A stretch of DNA of 60,310 nucleotides from Paracoccaceae bacterium (GCA_024639125.1 JAHEJA010000027.1:1-60310), one strand, 5' to 3'; shown: positions 27,560 through 36,866, numbered from the stretch's first letter. Program-made: numbers and translations. Notes: generated by a model not told the origin, from the letters alone.

Positions 27560-28419
27560 CTGGTTCCTCTGCGCCCTAAATAAACATGCAGCTTTTGCAA
27601 ACACCCAAGCATCGGATCAGAGGTCACATGATCCACCAATCCCCACTGAGCGCGCCGTGCAATATCAACCAACTGATCCCGTCGTTCAGCAAAGCGGGCA
27701 AGATAGGCTTGCCGAATGTCTTGGGCGACTTCGGCTTTATGCGTTTGGCGGCCTGAAATATCTTGAAAAACAGTGCGCCCTTTAAACGGGAACGCATGTT
27801 CACGTGGCTCTGTCACCTGAAGCAAGACACCATATTGCCCAGCATCCGCAGCTTGGGCGACTAAATTTGTGATTTCGTTCATATCCCCTAAAAAGTCCGA
27901 GACAAGCAATGTCACAGACTTAGGAACAGAGGGGTGTAAAACGGCATCGCCTTGATCTGAGAGGCGCGACGCGATCCGAGCAAGGGCGCTCTCTCCTCGA
28001 CCTAGTTTGTCGGGTTCCGACAGATGGCCAATCTTTTCACCCATGTGATCCGCAAGGATGGTGGTTGCCATCGCGACTACAGCAGCATGATAAGATTTTG
28101 ACTGATCCCGTGCCGGAACGGATTGCATGCGGTCTGCATGATCCACCCAAATCATCAAAGTTTGCGACACCTTGTGTTCATATTGCCGCACGAACAAATC
28201 ATCACTTTTTGCTGAGCGGCGCCAATCAATGGCATTCATACCGTCCAGATACGTTTCATAGGGTCTATATTGCCAAAACTCTTCGCCCGCGCCCGTGTCG
28301 CGGCGTCCATGTTCCCCCATGATCACCTGACGCGCCAAAGACTTGGCATGTAGCAACACCCCTGCAAAAGGATCTGCAAGGCGATGCGCCTCTGGTCTTG
28401 GATCGTTTAGCGTGATCAC
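27556..28419 (-). CDS. DUF58 domain protein
   Basis: A 287-residue DUF58 protein. The family core GRRDTGAGEEFWQYRPYETYLDGMNAIDWRRSAKSDDLFVRQYE is seen near residues 38-82, and a VWA-like second half contains SVTLLVSDFLGDM. DUF58 proteins pair with MoxR ATPases. It overlaps the MoxR gene by four bases and the DUF4159 gene by four, so the operon is translated as a unit. No membrane segment is present, so it is probably cytoplasmic, acting beside the two large membrane partners. Confidence 0.88.
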   Translation of the reverse strand: MITLNDPRPEAHRLADPFAGVLLHAKSLARQVIMGEHGRRDTGAGEEFWQYRPYETYLDGMNAIDWRRSAKSDDLFVRQYEHKVSQTLMIWVDHADRMQSVPARDQSKSYHAAVVAMATTILADHMGEKIGHLSEPDKLGRGESALARIASRLSDQGDAVLHPSVPKSVTLLVSDFLGDMNEITNLVAQAADAGQYGVLLQVTEPREHAFPFKGRTVFQDISGRQTHKAEVAQDIRQAYLARFAERRDQLVDIARRAQWGLVDHVTSDPMLGCLQKLHVYLGRRGTR

Positions 28420-29423
28420 GCGGCTTGCCCCTGTTGGACAAGGCGGGTGAGCTGCTGTTCAATTACATCATGCGCAGTTAGTCCCTGTGCCTTGGCTGCA
28501 AAGCGCAATGACAGGCGATGCGCCAAAACGGGTCCGGCTATCATGCGCAAATGATCTACGTTAGGCGCATAGTCCCCTTGCAACAAAGCAAGTGCTTTTA
28601 CGCCAGCAACAAGCGACTGTGCGGCACGTGGACCCGGACCCCAAACCAATGCACTGTGCACATCATCGGAGGCGTCAGGCTCGGTTGGACGCAAAGACCG
28701 TACCAAGGTCAAAATCAGGTCAACCAAATTATCCCCTATCGGCATTTCCCGCACAAAATGCTGGGCGGCCTGAAGGCTGATTGGATCAAACACAGGCTGG
28801 GGTTCTGTTTGGTCCTGACGGCTGGATGCAAGAACAATCGCTTTTTCCGTGTCGCGATCTGGATACCCCAAATCTATTTGCAACAAAAAGCGGTCAAGCT
28901 GAGCTTCGGGCAAGGGATAGGTGCCTTCTTGTTCGATGGGGTTTTGCGTGGCCATAACGTGGAATGGTTCGGGTAACGGTCGGGTTTCACCCGCAATCGA
29001 TACGCAACGTTCCTGCATTGCCTGTAACAAGGCCGACTGCGTTCGCGGACTTGCACGGTTAATTTCATCAGCCATCAACAATTGATTAAAAATCGGTCCT
29101 TGGACAAATTTGAACTGGCGCTTTCCAGAGTCAGATACATCCAGAACTTCAGAGCCCAAAATATCTGATGGCATTAAATCCGGCGTAAATTGAACGCGGC
29201 TGGTCGATAGCCCCAACACTTTGGACATCGTTTCAACCAAAAGCGATTTCCCCAGCCCGGGCACACCCACCAAGAGGCTATGCCCTTGGGCAAATATCGC
29301 AGCCAGCGCTAGATCAACAACTTTAGTTTGGCCAATAAACTTTTTAGCGATTTCAGCTTTGGCCAAACCAAGACGTTCGCCAAGGTCATCCGCCTGTGCC
29401 TGTAAATTTTTCAAATCTGCCAT
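28416..29423 (-). CDS. MoxR family AAA+ ATPase
   Basis: A 335-residue MoxR-type AAA+ chaperone. Walker A is GVPGLGKSLL, Walker B is LLMADEINRASPRTQSALLQAM, sensor 1 is HVMATQNPIEQEG, and the arginine region is PLPEAQLDRFLLQIDLGYP. The start at 29423 (MADLKNLQAQ) is taken because the longer frame runs into the divergent DUF1285 gene and has no conserved residues. Lead gene of a four-gene operon (MoxR, DUF58, DUF4159, 680-residue protein); MoxR proteins typically assist metal or partner-protein maturation. Confidence 0.93.
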   Translation of the reverse strand: MADLKNLQAQADDLGERLGLAKAEIAKKFIGQTKVVDLALAAIFAQGHSLLVGVPGLGKSLLVETMSKVLGLSTSRVQFTPDLMPSDILGSEVLDVSDSGKRQFKFVQGPIFNQLLMADEINRASPRTQSALLQAMQERCVSIAGETRPLPEPFHVMATQNPIEQEGTYPLPEAQLDRFLLQIDLGYPDRDTEKAIVLASSRQDQTEPQPVFDPISLQAAQHFVREMPIGDNLVDLILTLVRSLRPTEPDASDDVHSALVWGPGPRAAQSLVAGVKALALLQGDYAPNVDHLRMIAGPVLAHRLSLRFAAKAQGLTAHDVIEQQLTRLVQQGQAA

Positions 29424-29490
29424 GTAATATGTCCCAAGAAACCTATATGTTTTATAAGAGTGTATAGCAGTATTGGAAAATGGCAAAAGA

Positions 29491-30081
29491 ATGAGTGGCG
29501 AGAAATTGACAACACCATCTGCCGAAGGCATCGCAACAGCGGTGCGTAGCGCGTCCAAAGGCCGTGGATTACCGCCGGTTCACCTATGGACTCCACCGTT
29601 TTGCGGTGACTTGGACATTCGCATTGCGCGGGATGGGACGTGGTTTTATCTGGGAACGCCGATTGGTCGATTTGAATTGGTGAAATTGTTTTCGTCGATC
29701 CTAAAGAAAGAGAACGGAAAATATTTCCTCGTTACGCCAGTCGAAAAAGTTGGAATAATCGTCGATGACGCACCCTTTGTTGCAGTGGATTTCACCACAA
29801 CACACGAGGAACAAGGCCAAGTATTACGCTTTGAAACCCATGTTGGTGATTACGTTGTCGCAAATGCGGACAATCCAATTCGTGTGGAGCGCGATCCTGA
29901 AACGGGCGAACCATCGCCCTATGTTCACATTCGTGCAGGTTTAGAAGCCCTGATTGATCGCAAAAGCTTTTATAGATTGGTTGACATTGGGGAAACCCAA
30001 ACCATCGAAGGGACAGAATGGTTTGGCGTTGCCTCAACGGGTGCATTTTTTCCAATCATCCCAGCCAACGAATTAACCTAA
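29491..30081 (+). CDS. DUF1285 family protein
   Basis: A 196-residue protein from ATG 29491 (TTG 29473 is a weaker alternative). It has the DUF1285 core: PPVHLWTPPFCGDLDIRIARDGTWFYLGTPIGR, then KENGKYFLVTPVEKVGIIVDDAPF and SFYRLVDIGE. Function is unknown. It is divergent from the MoxR operon (67 bases), a pairing I recall in many alphaproteobacteria, so it may belong to the same process. No membrane or signal segment is visible. Confidence 0.88.
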   Translation: MSGEKLTTPSAEGIATAVRSASKGRGLPPVHLWTPPFCGDLDIRIARDGTWFYLGTPIGRFELVKLFSSILKKENGKYFLVTPVEKVGIIVDDAPFVAVDFTTTHEEQGQVLRFETHVGDYVVANADNPIRVERDPETGEPSPYVHIRAGLEALIDRKSFYRLVDIGETQTIEGTEWFGVASTGAFFPIIPANELT

Positions 30082-30138
30082 CCCGTTTACATTCTTATTT
30101 ACGAATATTAATGGATCCAAAAACCAACGAGGTCTAAC

Positions 30139-30360
30139 ATGTTTCCTGCTCGCTTTGCGCCAATCCTATTCGGACTTTTTCTATCAGGGCTCATGTCCTT
30201 GATCGTGTCAGGTATTTCCACACTGCGCGCCATCGGAGCGAGTGATGCGTTTTTAGGCGCATGGATGACGTCTTGGGGATACAGCTGGGCTGTTGCATTT
30301 CCAACCGTGTTGGTCGTGGCCCCTCTTGCACGCAAAATGGTGGCCAAGGTCACACGCTAA
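30139..30360 (+). CDS. DUF2798 small membrane protein
   Basis: A 73-residue protein with two hydrophobic helices (about 8-28 and 45-65) and the DUF2798 pattern: FAPILFGLFLSGLMSLIVSGI, then FLGAWMTSWGYSWAVAFPTV. The last residues are basic (LARKMVAKVTR). The ATG follows GAGGTCTAAC. Function is unknown. It ends in a four-base overlap with the convergent polA stop (CTAA), so the two genes share their ends. Confidence 0.8.
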   Translation: MFPARFAPILFGLFLSGLMSLIVSGISTLRAIGASDAFLGAWMTSWGYSWAVAFPTVLVVAPLARKMVAKVTR

Positions 30361-33152
30361 TGTGCCTCGGCCCAATTTGCGCCTTGCCCTGCATCGACGA
30401 TCAAAGGGACATCAAGGGATAAAATAGGGTCACACGCATTTTCCATCGTTTCCTTGGCGGCGACGATTAGAGCATCAACATGATCCTCTTCGACTTCAAA
30501 GATCAATTCATCGTGTACTTGTAACAACATTGTCGCCTTTATATCGGCAATGGCATCCGGCATCTGAATCATAGCGCGTCGTATAATATCAGCGGCCGTC
30601 CCTTGGATCGGTGCGTTGATCGCGGCACGTTTGGCAAAGCCAGCCTGCGGGCCTTTGGCGTTGATTTCAGGCGTATGGATAACACGACCAAACAATGTTT
30701 CCACACGATCATTCGCTTTGGCAAACGCGATTGTGTCATCCATGTATTCTTTGATACCCGGAAACCGTTCAAAATAGCGGTCGATGAACCCCTGTGCTTC
30801 GGCACGCGGAATGCGCAAGTTACGCGCAAGCCCAAAGCCGGAAATCCCGTAGATCACCCCAAAGTTAATTGCCTTGGCCTGACGTCGAATATCCGAAGTC
30901 ATTTCATCCAAAGGCACATCAAACATTTCCGACGCCGTCATCGCATGAATGTCATGCCCGTCGCGAAATGCCTGTTTCAGGCTTTCAATACCGGCGACAT
31001 GTGCCAAAATACGCAGCTCAATTTGACTGTAATCCAAACTGACCAGCACCTTGCCCGGCTCCGCAATAAAGGCCTCGCGGATGCGGCGACCTTCTTCTGA
31101 GCGCACAGGAATATTCTGCAAATTTGGATCAGTCGATGCCAAGCGCCCTGTATTGGCACCCGCAATGGAATACGACGTATGCACACGCCCAGTTTCAGGA
31201 TTTATGTGATCCTGCAAAGCATCCGTATACGTGGATTTTAGCTTGCTTAATTGACGCCAATCCAGAACGCTTTTGGGCAAATCATGGATTGTCGCCAAAT
31301 CTTCTAGAATATCCGCGCCCGTGGAATAGGCACCATTTTTGCCTTTTTTGCCACCTTCATAGCCCAACTTGTCGAACATGATTTCCCCCAATTGCTTGGG
31401 GCTGCCAACATTGAAACTTTGGCCTGCCATTTGATGAATTTCATCTTCTAGTGCAGCCATTTTCTGCGCAAAGGCATTGGACATACGGCTAAGTGTGTCG
31501 CGATCAACTTTGATCCCCGACATTTCCATTTTCGCTAAAACAGGAACAAGCGGACGTTCCAAACCTTCGTATACGCGGGTCACTTTGACCTTGTGCAATC
31601 TGGGCTTCAACAGCTGCCACAACCGCAATGTAATATCTGCATCTTCGGCTGCATATTTAGTAGCATCCTCGATGGCCACTTGATCAAAGGTAATCGCAGA
31701 TTTCCCAGTCCCCAAAAGCGACTTGATCGGGATAGGTTCGTGCGACAAATATCGCGCACTTAGCGCATCCATACCGTGCCCATGAAGCCCCCCATGCAGC
31801 GCATAAGATATCAGCATCGTATCGTCGATCGGCGCGATATCCACACCATAGCGCGAAAAAATCTTGGCATCATACTTCATATTCTGACCAATTTTGATCA
31901 CCGCAGGATCCGCCAAAACTGGCTTAAGCGCGTTCAATACCTGCTCTAACGATAGCTGGCCTTCTGCCAAGGCCGACGTCCCGAACAAATCATCACTTTG
32001 ACCGTCTTTATGCTGAAGCGGAATATAGCATGCTTGACCAGCCTCAATACAAAGCGAAATGCCAACCAGCTCGGCACGCATTTCATTCAGCGATGTGGTT
32101 TCCGTATCAATAGCCACATAGCCACGCTCTTTGGCGTGGGCAATCCATGCGCTTAACTGTTCAAAGGTGCGGACGCATTCATATGACTCTGGCGCAAATG
32201 GAACATCCTCCATCACCATTGCCACGTCAGCGGCAGCTGGCGTATCATCAATTACAGGCGCGGTTGCCCCAAATTGATCCGCGATTTTTTTGGTCAGCGT
32301 GCGGAATTCCATTTCCGCCAAAAACCCCAACAGAACCTCTGGCTCTGGTTCCTTGACCTCAAGATCGTCCAAAGTAAACTCAATCGGAGTAGCGCAATCC
32401 AATTGAACCAACTGCTTCGAAAGTAAAATCTGTTCTTTATTGACTTCTAACGATTCCCGCCGCTTGGGTTGTTTGATTTCGCCCGCACGCTCTAACAAGC
32501 TTTCAAGATCACCATATTCATTGATCAACAAAGCCGCCGTTTTAATGCCGATACCCGGCGCACCTGGAACGTTATCCACGCTATCCCCGGCCAACGCCTG
32601 GACATCCACAACGCGATCCGGAAACACACCAAATTTTTCAAAAACACCGTCACGATCAATGCGTTTGTTTTTCATGGCATCAAACATTTCGACACCACCG
32701 CCAACAAGCTGCATCAAATCTTTGTCCGAACTGATAATCGTCACGCGCCCACCGGCATCGCGCGCCTGACAGGCCAATGTTGCGATAATGTCATCGGCTT
32801 CGTAACCTGCCATCTCTTTGCAGGCGATATTAAACGCTTCTGTCGCCCGTCGTGTAAGTGGCATCTGAGGGCGCAAATCTTCGGGCATTGCATCGCGGTT
32901 GGCTTTGTATAAATCATAAAGATCGTTGCGAAACGTGTGACTGCCCTTGTCAAAAATCACTGCAACATGCGTTGGCGCATCTGGGCCGGTATTGCCTTCG
33001 ATATAGCGTTGCAACATGTTACAAAAACCACTCACAGCACCGATCGGCAACCCATCAGATTTACGTGTCAAAGGGGGCAAGGCATGATACGCGCGAAAAA
33101 TAAACGCTGACCCATCTATCAAATGAAGGTGGTGTCCTTTACCAAAAGTCAT
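30357..33152 (-). CDS. polA: DNA polymerase I
   Basis: A 931-residue polymerase. The N-terminal 5'-3' exonuclease is seen in DGSAFIFRAYHALPP and the EADDIIATLA box. The 3'-5' exonuclease is intact (AIDTETTSLNEMRAEL). The polymerase motifs are SLDYSQIELRILAH (A), RRQAKAINFGVIYGISGFGL (B) and LLQVHDELIFEVEED (C). Length and domain order are standard. It stands alone between convergent DUF2798 and a divergent small secreted protein only 39 bases from its start. Confidence 0.98.
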   Translation of the reverse strand: MTFGKGHHLHLIDGSAFIFRAYHALPPLTRKSDGLPIGAVSGFCNMLQRYIEGNTGPDAPTHVAVIFDKGSHTFRNDLYDLYKANRDAMPEDLRPQMPLTRRATEAFNIACKEMAGYEADDIIATLACQARDAGGRVTIISSDKDLMQLVGGGVEMFDAMKNKRIDRDGVFEKFGVFPDRVVDVQALAGDSVDNVPGAPGIGIKTAALLINEYGDLESLLERAGEIKQPKRRESLEVNKEQILLSKQLVQLDCATPIEFTLDDLEVKEPEPEVLLGFLAEMEFRTLTKKIADQFGATAPVIDDTPAAADVAMVMEDVPFAPESYECVRTFEQLSAWIAHAKERGYVAIDTETTSLNEMRAELVGISLCIEAGQACYIPLQHKDGQSDDLFGTSALAEGQLSLEQVLNALKPVLADPAVIKIGQNMKYDAKIFSRYGVDIAPIDDTMLISYALHGGLHGHGMDALSARYLSHEPIPIKSLLGTGKSAITFDQVAIEDATKYAAEDADITLRLWQLLKPRLHKVKVTRVYEGLERPLVPVLAKMEMSGIKVDRDTLSRMSNAFAQKMAALEDEIHQMAGQSFNVGSPKQLGEIMFDKLGYEGGKKGKNGAYSTGADILEDLATIHDLPKSVLDWRQLSKLKSTYTDALQDHINPETGRVHTSYSIAGANTGRLASTDPNLQNIPVRSEEGRRIREAFIAEPGKVLVSLDYSQIELRILAHVAGIESLKQAFRDGHDIHAMTASEMFDVPLDEMTSDIRRQAKAINFGVIYGISGFGLARNLRIPRAEAQGFIDRYFERFPGIKEYMDDTIAFAKANDRVETLFGRVIHTPEINAKGPQAGFAKRAAINAPIQGTAADIIRRAMIQMPDAIADIKATMLLQVHDELIFEVEEDHVDALIVAAKETMENACDPILSLDVPLIVDAGQGANWAEAH

Positions 33153-33191
33153 ATTATCATCCTATTCACACTTCGTTTTTATGAGAATTAC

Positions 33192-33647
33192 ATGACCAAT
33201 CTAAAATTGACCATCGGTTTCATTATTTTATCCACCACAACCGCTATCGCAGAAGCCCCTCTTTGTTCAAACCCGGCTGACGAGTGCAACAAATTGGTCG
33301 CCTGCAACGAATCAAGCGGTGAATATTTCCAAGGTGGGGCAAGCAACGGCGACGAAGGTGTAATCTTCATACGATCATCGTCAGGGACCGAATGCACCGG
33401 CGATTGGTGGCGCACATTATTTGGAATGGGCCAAGCCCAAATCACCTGTGATGATGGCCGCCAAGGTCAAGCGCTCTTTAGCTGGTTCGAACGCGACACA
33501 GGCACAGTGGTCGGTAATGGTAAATTTGACGATGGCGCACTTATCCGCTTTTGGACAGGCACAAATTTGAACGGATATTTCGCAATCCACGGCGACAAAG
33601 AAAGACTGCGCATGAAATGCTCATCCGCAGACTTGCTGTTGGGCTAA
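33192..33647 (+). CDS. Small secreted Cys-rich protein of unknown function
   Basis: A 151-residue protein from ATG 33192 with a signal peptide (LTIGFIILSTTTAIAEA, cleavage near residue 21). The mature part has six Cys (in CSNPADECNKLVACNES, then CTGDWW, ITCDDG and MKCSS) and a beta-rich feel (SWFERDTGTVVGNGKF). The longer frame to 33123 would overlap polA and lacks a signal. I do not recognise the family; similar small exported proteins occur in Rhodobacterales. It is probably periplasmic and disulfide-bonded. Confidence 0.75.
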   Translation: MTNLKLTIGFIILSTTTAIAEAPLCSNPADECNKLVACNESSGEYFQGGASNGDEGVIFIRSSSGTECTGDWWRTLFGMGQAQITCDDGRQGQALFSWFERDTGTVVGNGKFDDGALIRFWTGTNLNGYFAIHGDKERLRMKCSSADLLLG

Positions 33648-33649
33648 GC

Positions 33650-33829
33650 TTAAACTTTGCCTTCGAAATCCTTGTGGATCATTTTGCAATCGCAATATCC
33701 ACACTCAACCCACCCTTGGGTTTCAGGAATTTGAAGCCAAACACGAGGATGCCCCAAGGCACCTTCTCCGCCATCACAAGCGATGCGATACGTGTCCACA
33801 ATTTTAGTTTCAGGAGCTGTCATAGTCAT
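33650..33829 (-). CDS. Zinc-finger domain protein (zf-CHCC, NDUFS6-like)
   Basis: A 59-residue protein from ATG 33829 (a second ATG is two codons later). The metal ligands are visible as IACDGGEGALGHPRVWL and ECGYCDC, the Cys-His-Cys-Cys pattern of the zf-CHCC family (COG4391), related to the Zn-binding subunit of mitochondrial complex I. The longer frame upstream crosses the ABC gene start. It is divergent from the ABC ATPase (76 bases). A role in complex I or iron-sulfur assembly is only a family-based guess. Confidence 0.85.
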   Translation of the reverse strand: MTMTAPETKIVDTYRIACDGGEGALGHPRVWLQIPETQGWVECGYCDCKMIHKDFEGKV

Positions 33830-33905
33830 CAGACCGTTTCCTTTTGCAATGAACTGCTTTATTTCAGCTTTATGAGCGATCCAAGCCAAAGGAGCAAGAC
33901 ACGGA

Positions 33906-34838
33906 ATGACCGAGAATGCTATTGAAATACGCGGGCTTGCCAAAACCTATGCCTCTGCCAAAGGGTCTCCTGCGAAACATGCGCTCAAAGGGATTGACCT
34001 GAATATCGCCAAAGGTTCGATTTTCGGGCTTCTTGGGCCTAATGGTGCGGGCAAGTCGACATTGATCAACATCCTCGCAGGTCTTGTCATCAAATCCGAA
34101 GGATCCGTGCGGATCTGGGGCTTTGATCAGGATGAAAACCCACGCCAATCCCGCGCGGCCATCGGCGTCATGCCCCAAGAATTGAACCTTGACCCATTCT
34201 TTTCACCACGTGGCGCACTCGAAGTACAAGCAGGCCTCTACGGTGTGCCAAAATCTGAACGCAAAAGCGATGAAATTTTGGAATTGGTCGGGCTAAGTGA
34301 CAAAGCCCATTCCTATGCACGCACATTATCGGGCGGAATGCGCCGCAGGCTTCTTCTTGCCAAGGCGCTTGTTCATAGTCCGAACATTCTCGTGCTTGAT
34401 GAACCAACCGCCGGCGTTGACATTGAATTACGTCAAATGCTGTGGCGCAATGTCCGCCGCTTGAACCAAGAACAGGGTATGACAATCATTCTCACCACGC
34501 ACTATCTCGAAGAGGCCGAGGAAATGTGTGATGAAATCGCGATCATCAACCAAGGCAGCTTGGTGACGCAAAACTCCACCCAAACCCTCTTGTCGCAAAT
34601 CGATGGTAAATCGATGGTCATCCACTCGGTTGAGCCGATCACAGATTGCCCACAGCACCCAAAAATTTCGACCAGTCTTCGCAAAGATGGCTCGCTTGTG
34701 TTGACCTACAACATGTCAGATATCACTGCCGACGAAGTCTTGGAATTCGCGCGCGCCCAAAATATCAAAATCAAAGATGTCAAAACAGAACAAGCCGACC
34801 TAGAAGACGTCTTTTTGTCCCTAACAAAATCAACTTGA
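33906..34838 (+). CDS. ABC transporter ATP-binding protein, ABC-2 (drug/polysaccharide export) type
   Basis: A 310-residue ATPase of the YadG/ABC-2 type. It has Walker A GPNGAGKST, the Q-loop region IGVMPQELNLDPFFSPRGALE, the signature LSGGMRRRLLLAKAL, Walker B ILVLDEPTAGVD, the His switch TTHYLEEAEEMCDE and a C-terminal extension ending DLEDVFLSL, typical of exporters. The usual permease gene does not follow: the next plus-strand gene is 2 kb away and unrelated. The partner must be encoded elsewhere, or the gene is an orphan. Confidence 0.92.
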   Translation: MTENAIEIRGLAKTYASAKGSPAKHALKGIDLNIAKGSIFGLLGPNGAGKSTLINILAGLVIKSEGSVRIWGFDQDENPRQSRAAIGVMPQELNLDPFFSPRGALEVQAGLYGVPKSERKSDEILELVGLSDKAHSYARTLSGGMRRRLLLAKALVHSPNILVLDEPTAGVDIELRQMLWRNVRRLNQEQGMTIILTTHYLEEAEEMCDEIAIINQGSLVTQNSTQTLLSQIDGKSMVIHSVEPITDCPQHPKISTSLRKDGSLVLTYNMSDITADEVLEFARAQNIKIKDVKTEQADLEDVFLSLTKST

Positions 34839-34850
34839 TTTCATCTTTGT

Positions 34851-34890
34851 AAAAAATACTCTCGCCGAAGGCGGCGACCTCGGCCAAGAG
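34851..34890 (+). repeat. Possible roseobacter intergenic element
   Basis: AAAAAATACTCTCGCCGAAG leads a short G+C-rich stretch with the small hairpin CGCC-GAA-GGCG (34863-34873), between the ABC gene and the convergent HIT gene. I recall closely similar AAAATACTC-CGCC... strings in intergenic regions of many Rhodobacteraceae genomes. It could be a dispersed repeat or a weak two-way terminator. Only this copy is recognised here, so the repeat status is inference. Confidence 0.3.
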
Positions 34891-34898
34891 CGGGCGCC

Positions 34899-35279
34899 CT
34901 AACCCTTGGAAATCATCCGTCCCAAGACACGCCCACCTAGAATATGCACATGCAAATGCGGTACTTCTTGAACCCCTGCTTCGCCTGTATTGGCAATGGC
35001 TCTAAATCCATTTCCACCGGCGCTTGGCTGGACACCTGATATCTTACAGACCTCGCCCACAGCGCGCGTAAAATCAACGATTTCCGCATCAGATGCGTCT
35101 AAGGCAAAATGATCATAACTCACATAAGGCCCTTTTGGGATCACCAACACATGCACAGGGGCCTGTGGTTGGATATCTTCAAATGCCAAACTATGCTCTG
35201 TTTCCAAAACGGTTTTATTGGGGATTTCACCCCTTAGAATCTTTGCGAAAATATTCTGAGAATCATATTCGTAGCTCAT
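34899..35279 (-). CDS. HIT family nucleotide hydrolase
   Basis: A 126-residue histidine-triad protein (HinT class), which hydrolyses AMP-linked compounds. The N-terminus is NIFAKILRGEIPNKTVLE, the mid block is DIQPQAPVHVLVIPKGPY, and the triad is VPHLHVHILGGR (His-x-His-x-His). Length is typical. It begins nine bases after the glycosyltransferase stop on the same strand, so the two are probably co-transcribed. Confidence 0.95.
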   Translation of the reverse strand: MSYEYDSQNIFAKILRGEIPNKTVLETEHSLAFEDIQPQAPVHVLVIPKGPYVSYDHFALDASDAEIVDFTRAVGEVCKISGVQPSAGGNGFRAIANTGEAGVQEVPHLHVHILGGRVLGRMISKG

Positions 35280-35288
35280 AGGGCACCT

Positions 35289-36866
35289 TTAGTCTGCGTA
35301 GATCCAGTCTTGGTCGATAATAGCTTCGGCGACAGAAGGTTCAAGATCCGCAAATCCAGCAATCTGTTCGATATTTTTGATCCGCACACCATTTTGAACA
35401 ACGCGATAATGGTTTTCAAATTCGCGGTCCCGCAGAATGTCACTTTCATAGCGCAAATCATTGCGAATACTTGGCAGCAAACGCACAATTGTTTCGACAG
35501 GTGTATGATCACCAATCAGCCCGACACGCGTTGCGTGACCGACCAAATAGTCATCGTTAAAATCACACTCGATTTCCAAAATACGGGTTTTCGAACGATC
35601 TGAACAAAAATCATCCAAGAGCGCAAGGTTCATCGGATCAACACAAATCACCATGCGCGACGTATCATAATATTCAAACAACATTTTCATCAATGCACGA
35701 CGGTGTCGGGTTTTTTTGTTTTGACTTGATAAGATACCACCCAAATCAGGCAAATCCTTAACATCTTCGTTAAAGATATATTCCAAAACCGGAAAATCGA
35801 AATAGGGACGCAACTGATCCAAGAACCGCTTGGCAACGTGCCATTTCTTGCACACCACAATTAACAATTCGCGTTCGCGTCCAATCGAACTTTCGCTTTC
35901 CCAAAAACGCGGGGCAAAGCGACGGCCGATGCGCCCCTTTTGGGTTAGGAACTTATACAGATTTCGCCCCTCATTTGAGATCGAAAAATCGGTTTTGCCG
36001 CTTGCATACAGTCGGCCCAACCGTTCTTTTAGCAATGTCGCACCGGGGCTGATCTTGCGGGCGAACAAATGTTCCTGAGACAACAACATATCATAGTGAT
36101 CATTATAAAATGTCGCGGGCATCCCATAATCAGAGAACATCAAAAACGTCAAAGTTTGAGACCGAATTTCAATCCCCGGAACCAAGTGGCGCACCATCGT
36201 TTGAAAAAAAGTTTCGTCTGGAATCCAAGTGGTTTTAAAAAACTGGATCACGTCATTGCGATGAGCGAGGAAATCAAAAATGGCTTCGACGGTTCGGCGA
36301 CGCAAACACCACCATTGTGATCCAATTTGCACCTGAATGTCTTCTGGAATTTTACGCGTCATTTTGAATTTTTTCTGCAATTCAAACGATTTGTAAAATA
36401 GCCCTTTTTGTTCACGTTCATTAAACCAATAGCGATAAATAAGCCGTTCTTCTTTGAACCCCGTTTTGATCCAATCGCTGTCAAAAAAATCAAAGCTTTC
36501 AACGTAATCAACGTCATCGCGGTCAAGCACGTCATAGGCGTATTCTGCCGATTTAATCGCCATACAATCGCCCGAAACCATGTAAAAATGCGATGCTTTT
36601 GGAAAAGCATCAAGTGCCGCCTCCAGTGCATTCAGAGTTGCTTGAACCAACGACCATTCGCCCCATCCGCATTTGATCCGCTTTTTGGCAAAAGTAACGT
36701 TTGGGTTATTTTTGACGCCCTCCAGTATTTCTTGATAGGCATCTTTGGGCGCGCTCGCATCAAAGTGGATCGAAATATAATCCCCTACAGCCGTCAGCTG
36801 GTTAGCTTGTTGAATTATTGCTTTTGGATCTTTGTGACACAAAAGAATAAACGCGATTTTTGCCAT
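35289..36866 (-). CDS. GT14-type (beta-1,6-N-acetylglucosaminyltransferase-like) glycosyltransferase with long C-terminal domain
   Basis: A 525-residue protein whose first 300 residues match the Core-2/I-branching (GT14) family: AFILLCHKDPKAIIQQANQL, ISIHFDASAP, SHFYMVSGDCMAIKS, QIGSQWWCLRRRTVEAIFDF and WIPDETFFQTMVRHL (the DE pair before substrate). The remaining 200 residues form a second alpha/beta domain (ERELLIVVCKKWHVAKRFLDQL and later) that I recall as an added domain of Rhodobacteraceae members (DUF5928). No membrane segment is present. It is divergent from a sulfotransferase and upstream of a HIT gene. The likely product is a branched or capped surface glycan. Confidence 0.82.
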   Translation of the reverse strand: MAKIAFILLCHKDPKAIIQQANQLTAVGDYISIHFDASAPKDAYQEILEGVKNNPNVTFAKKRIKCGWGEWSLVQATLNALEAALDAFPKASHFYMVSGDCMAIKSAEYAYDVLDRDDVDYVESFDFFDSDWIKTGFKEERLIYRYWFNEREQKGLFYKSFELQKKFKMTRKIPEDIQVQIGSQWWCLRRRTVEAIFDFLAHRNDVIQFFKTTWIPDETFFQTMVRHLVPGIEIRSQTLTFLMFSDYGMPATFYNDHYDMLLSQEHLFARKISPGATLLKERLGRLYASGKTDFSISNEGRNLYKFLTQKGRIGRRFAPRFWESESSIGRERELLIVVCKKWHVAKRFLDQLRPYFDFPVLEYIFNEDVKDLPDLGGILSSQNKKTRHRRALMKMLFEYYDTSRMVICVDPMNLALLDDFCSDRSKTRILEIECDFNDDYLVGHATRVGLIGDHTPVETIVRLLPSIRNDLRYESDILRDREFENHYRVVQNGVRIKNIEQIAGFADLEPSVAEAIIDQDWIYAD

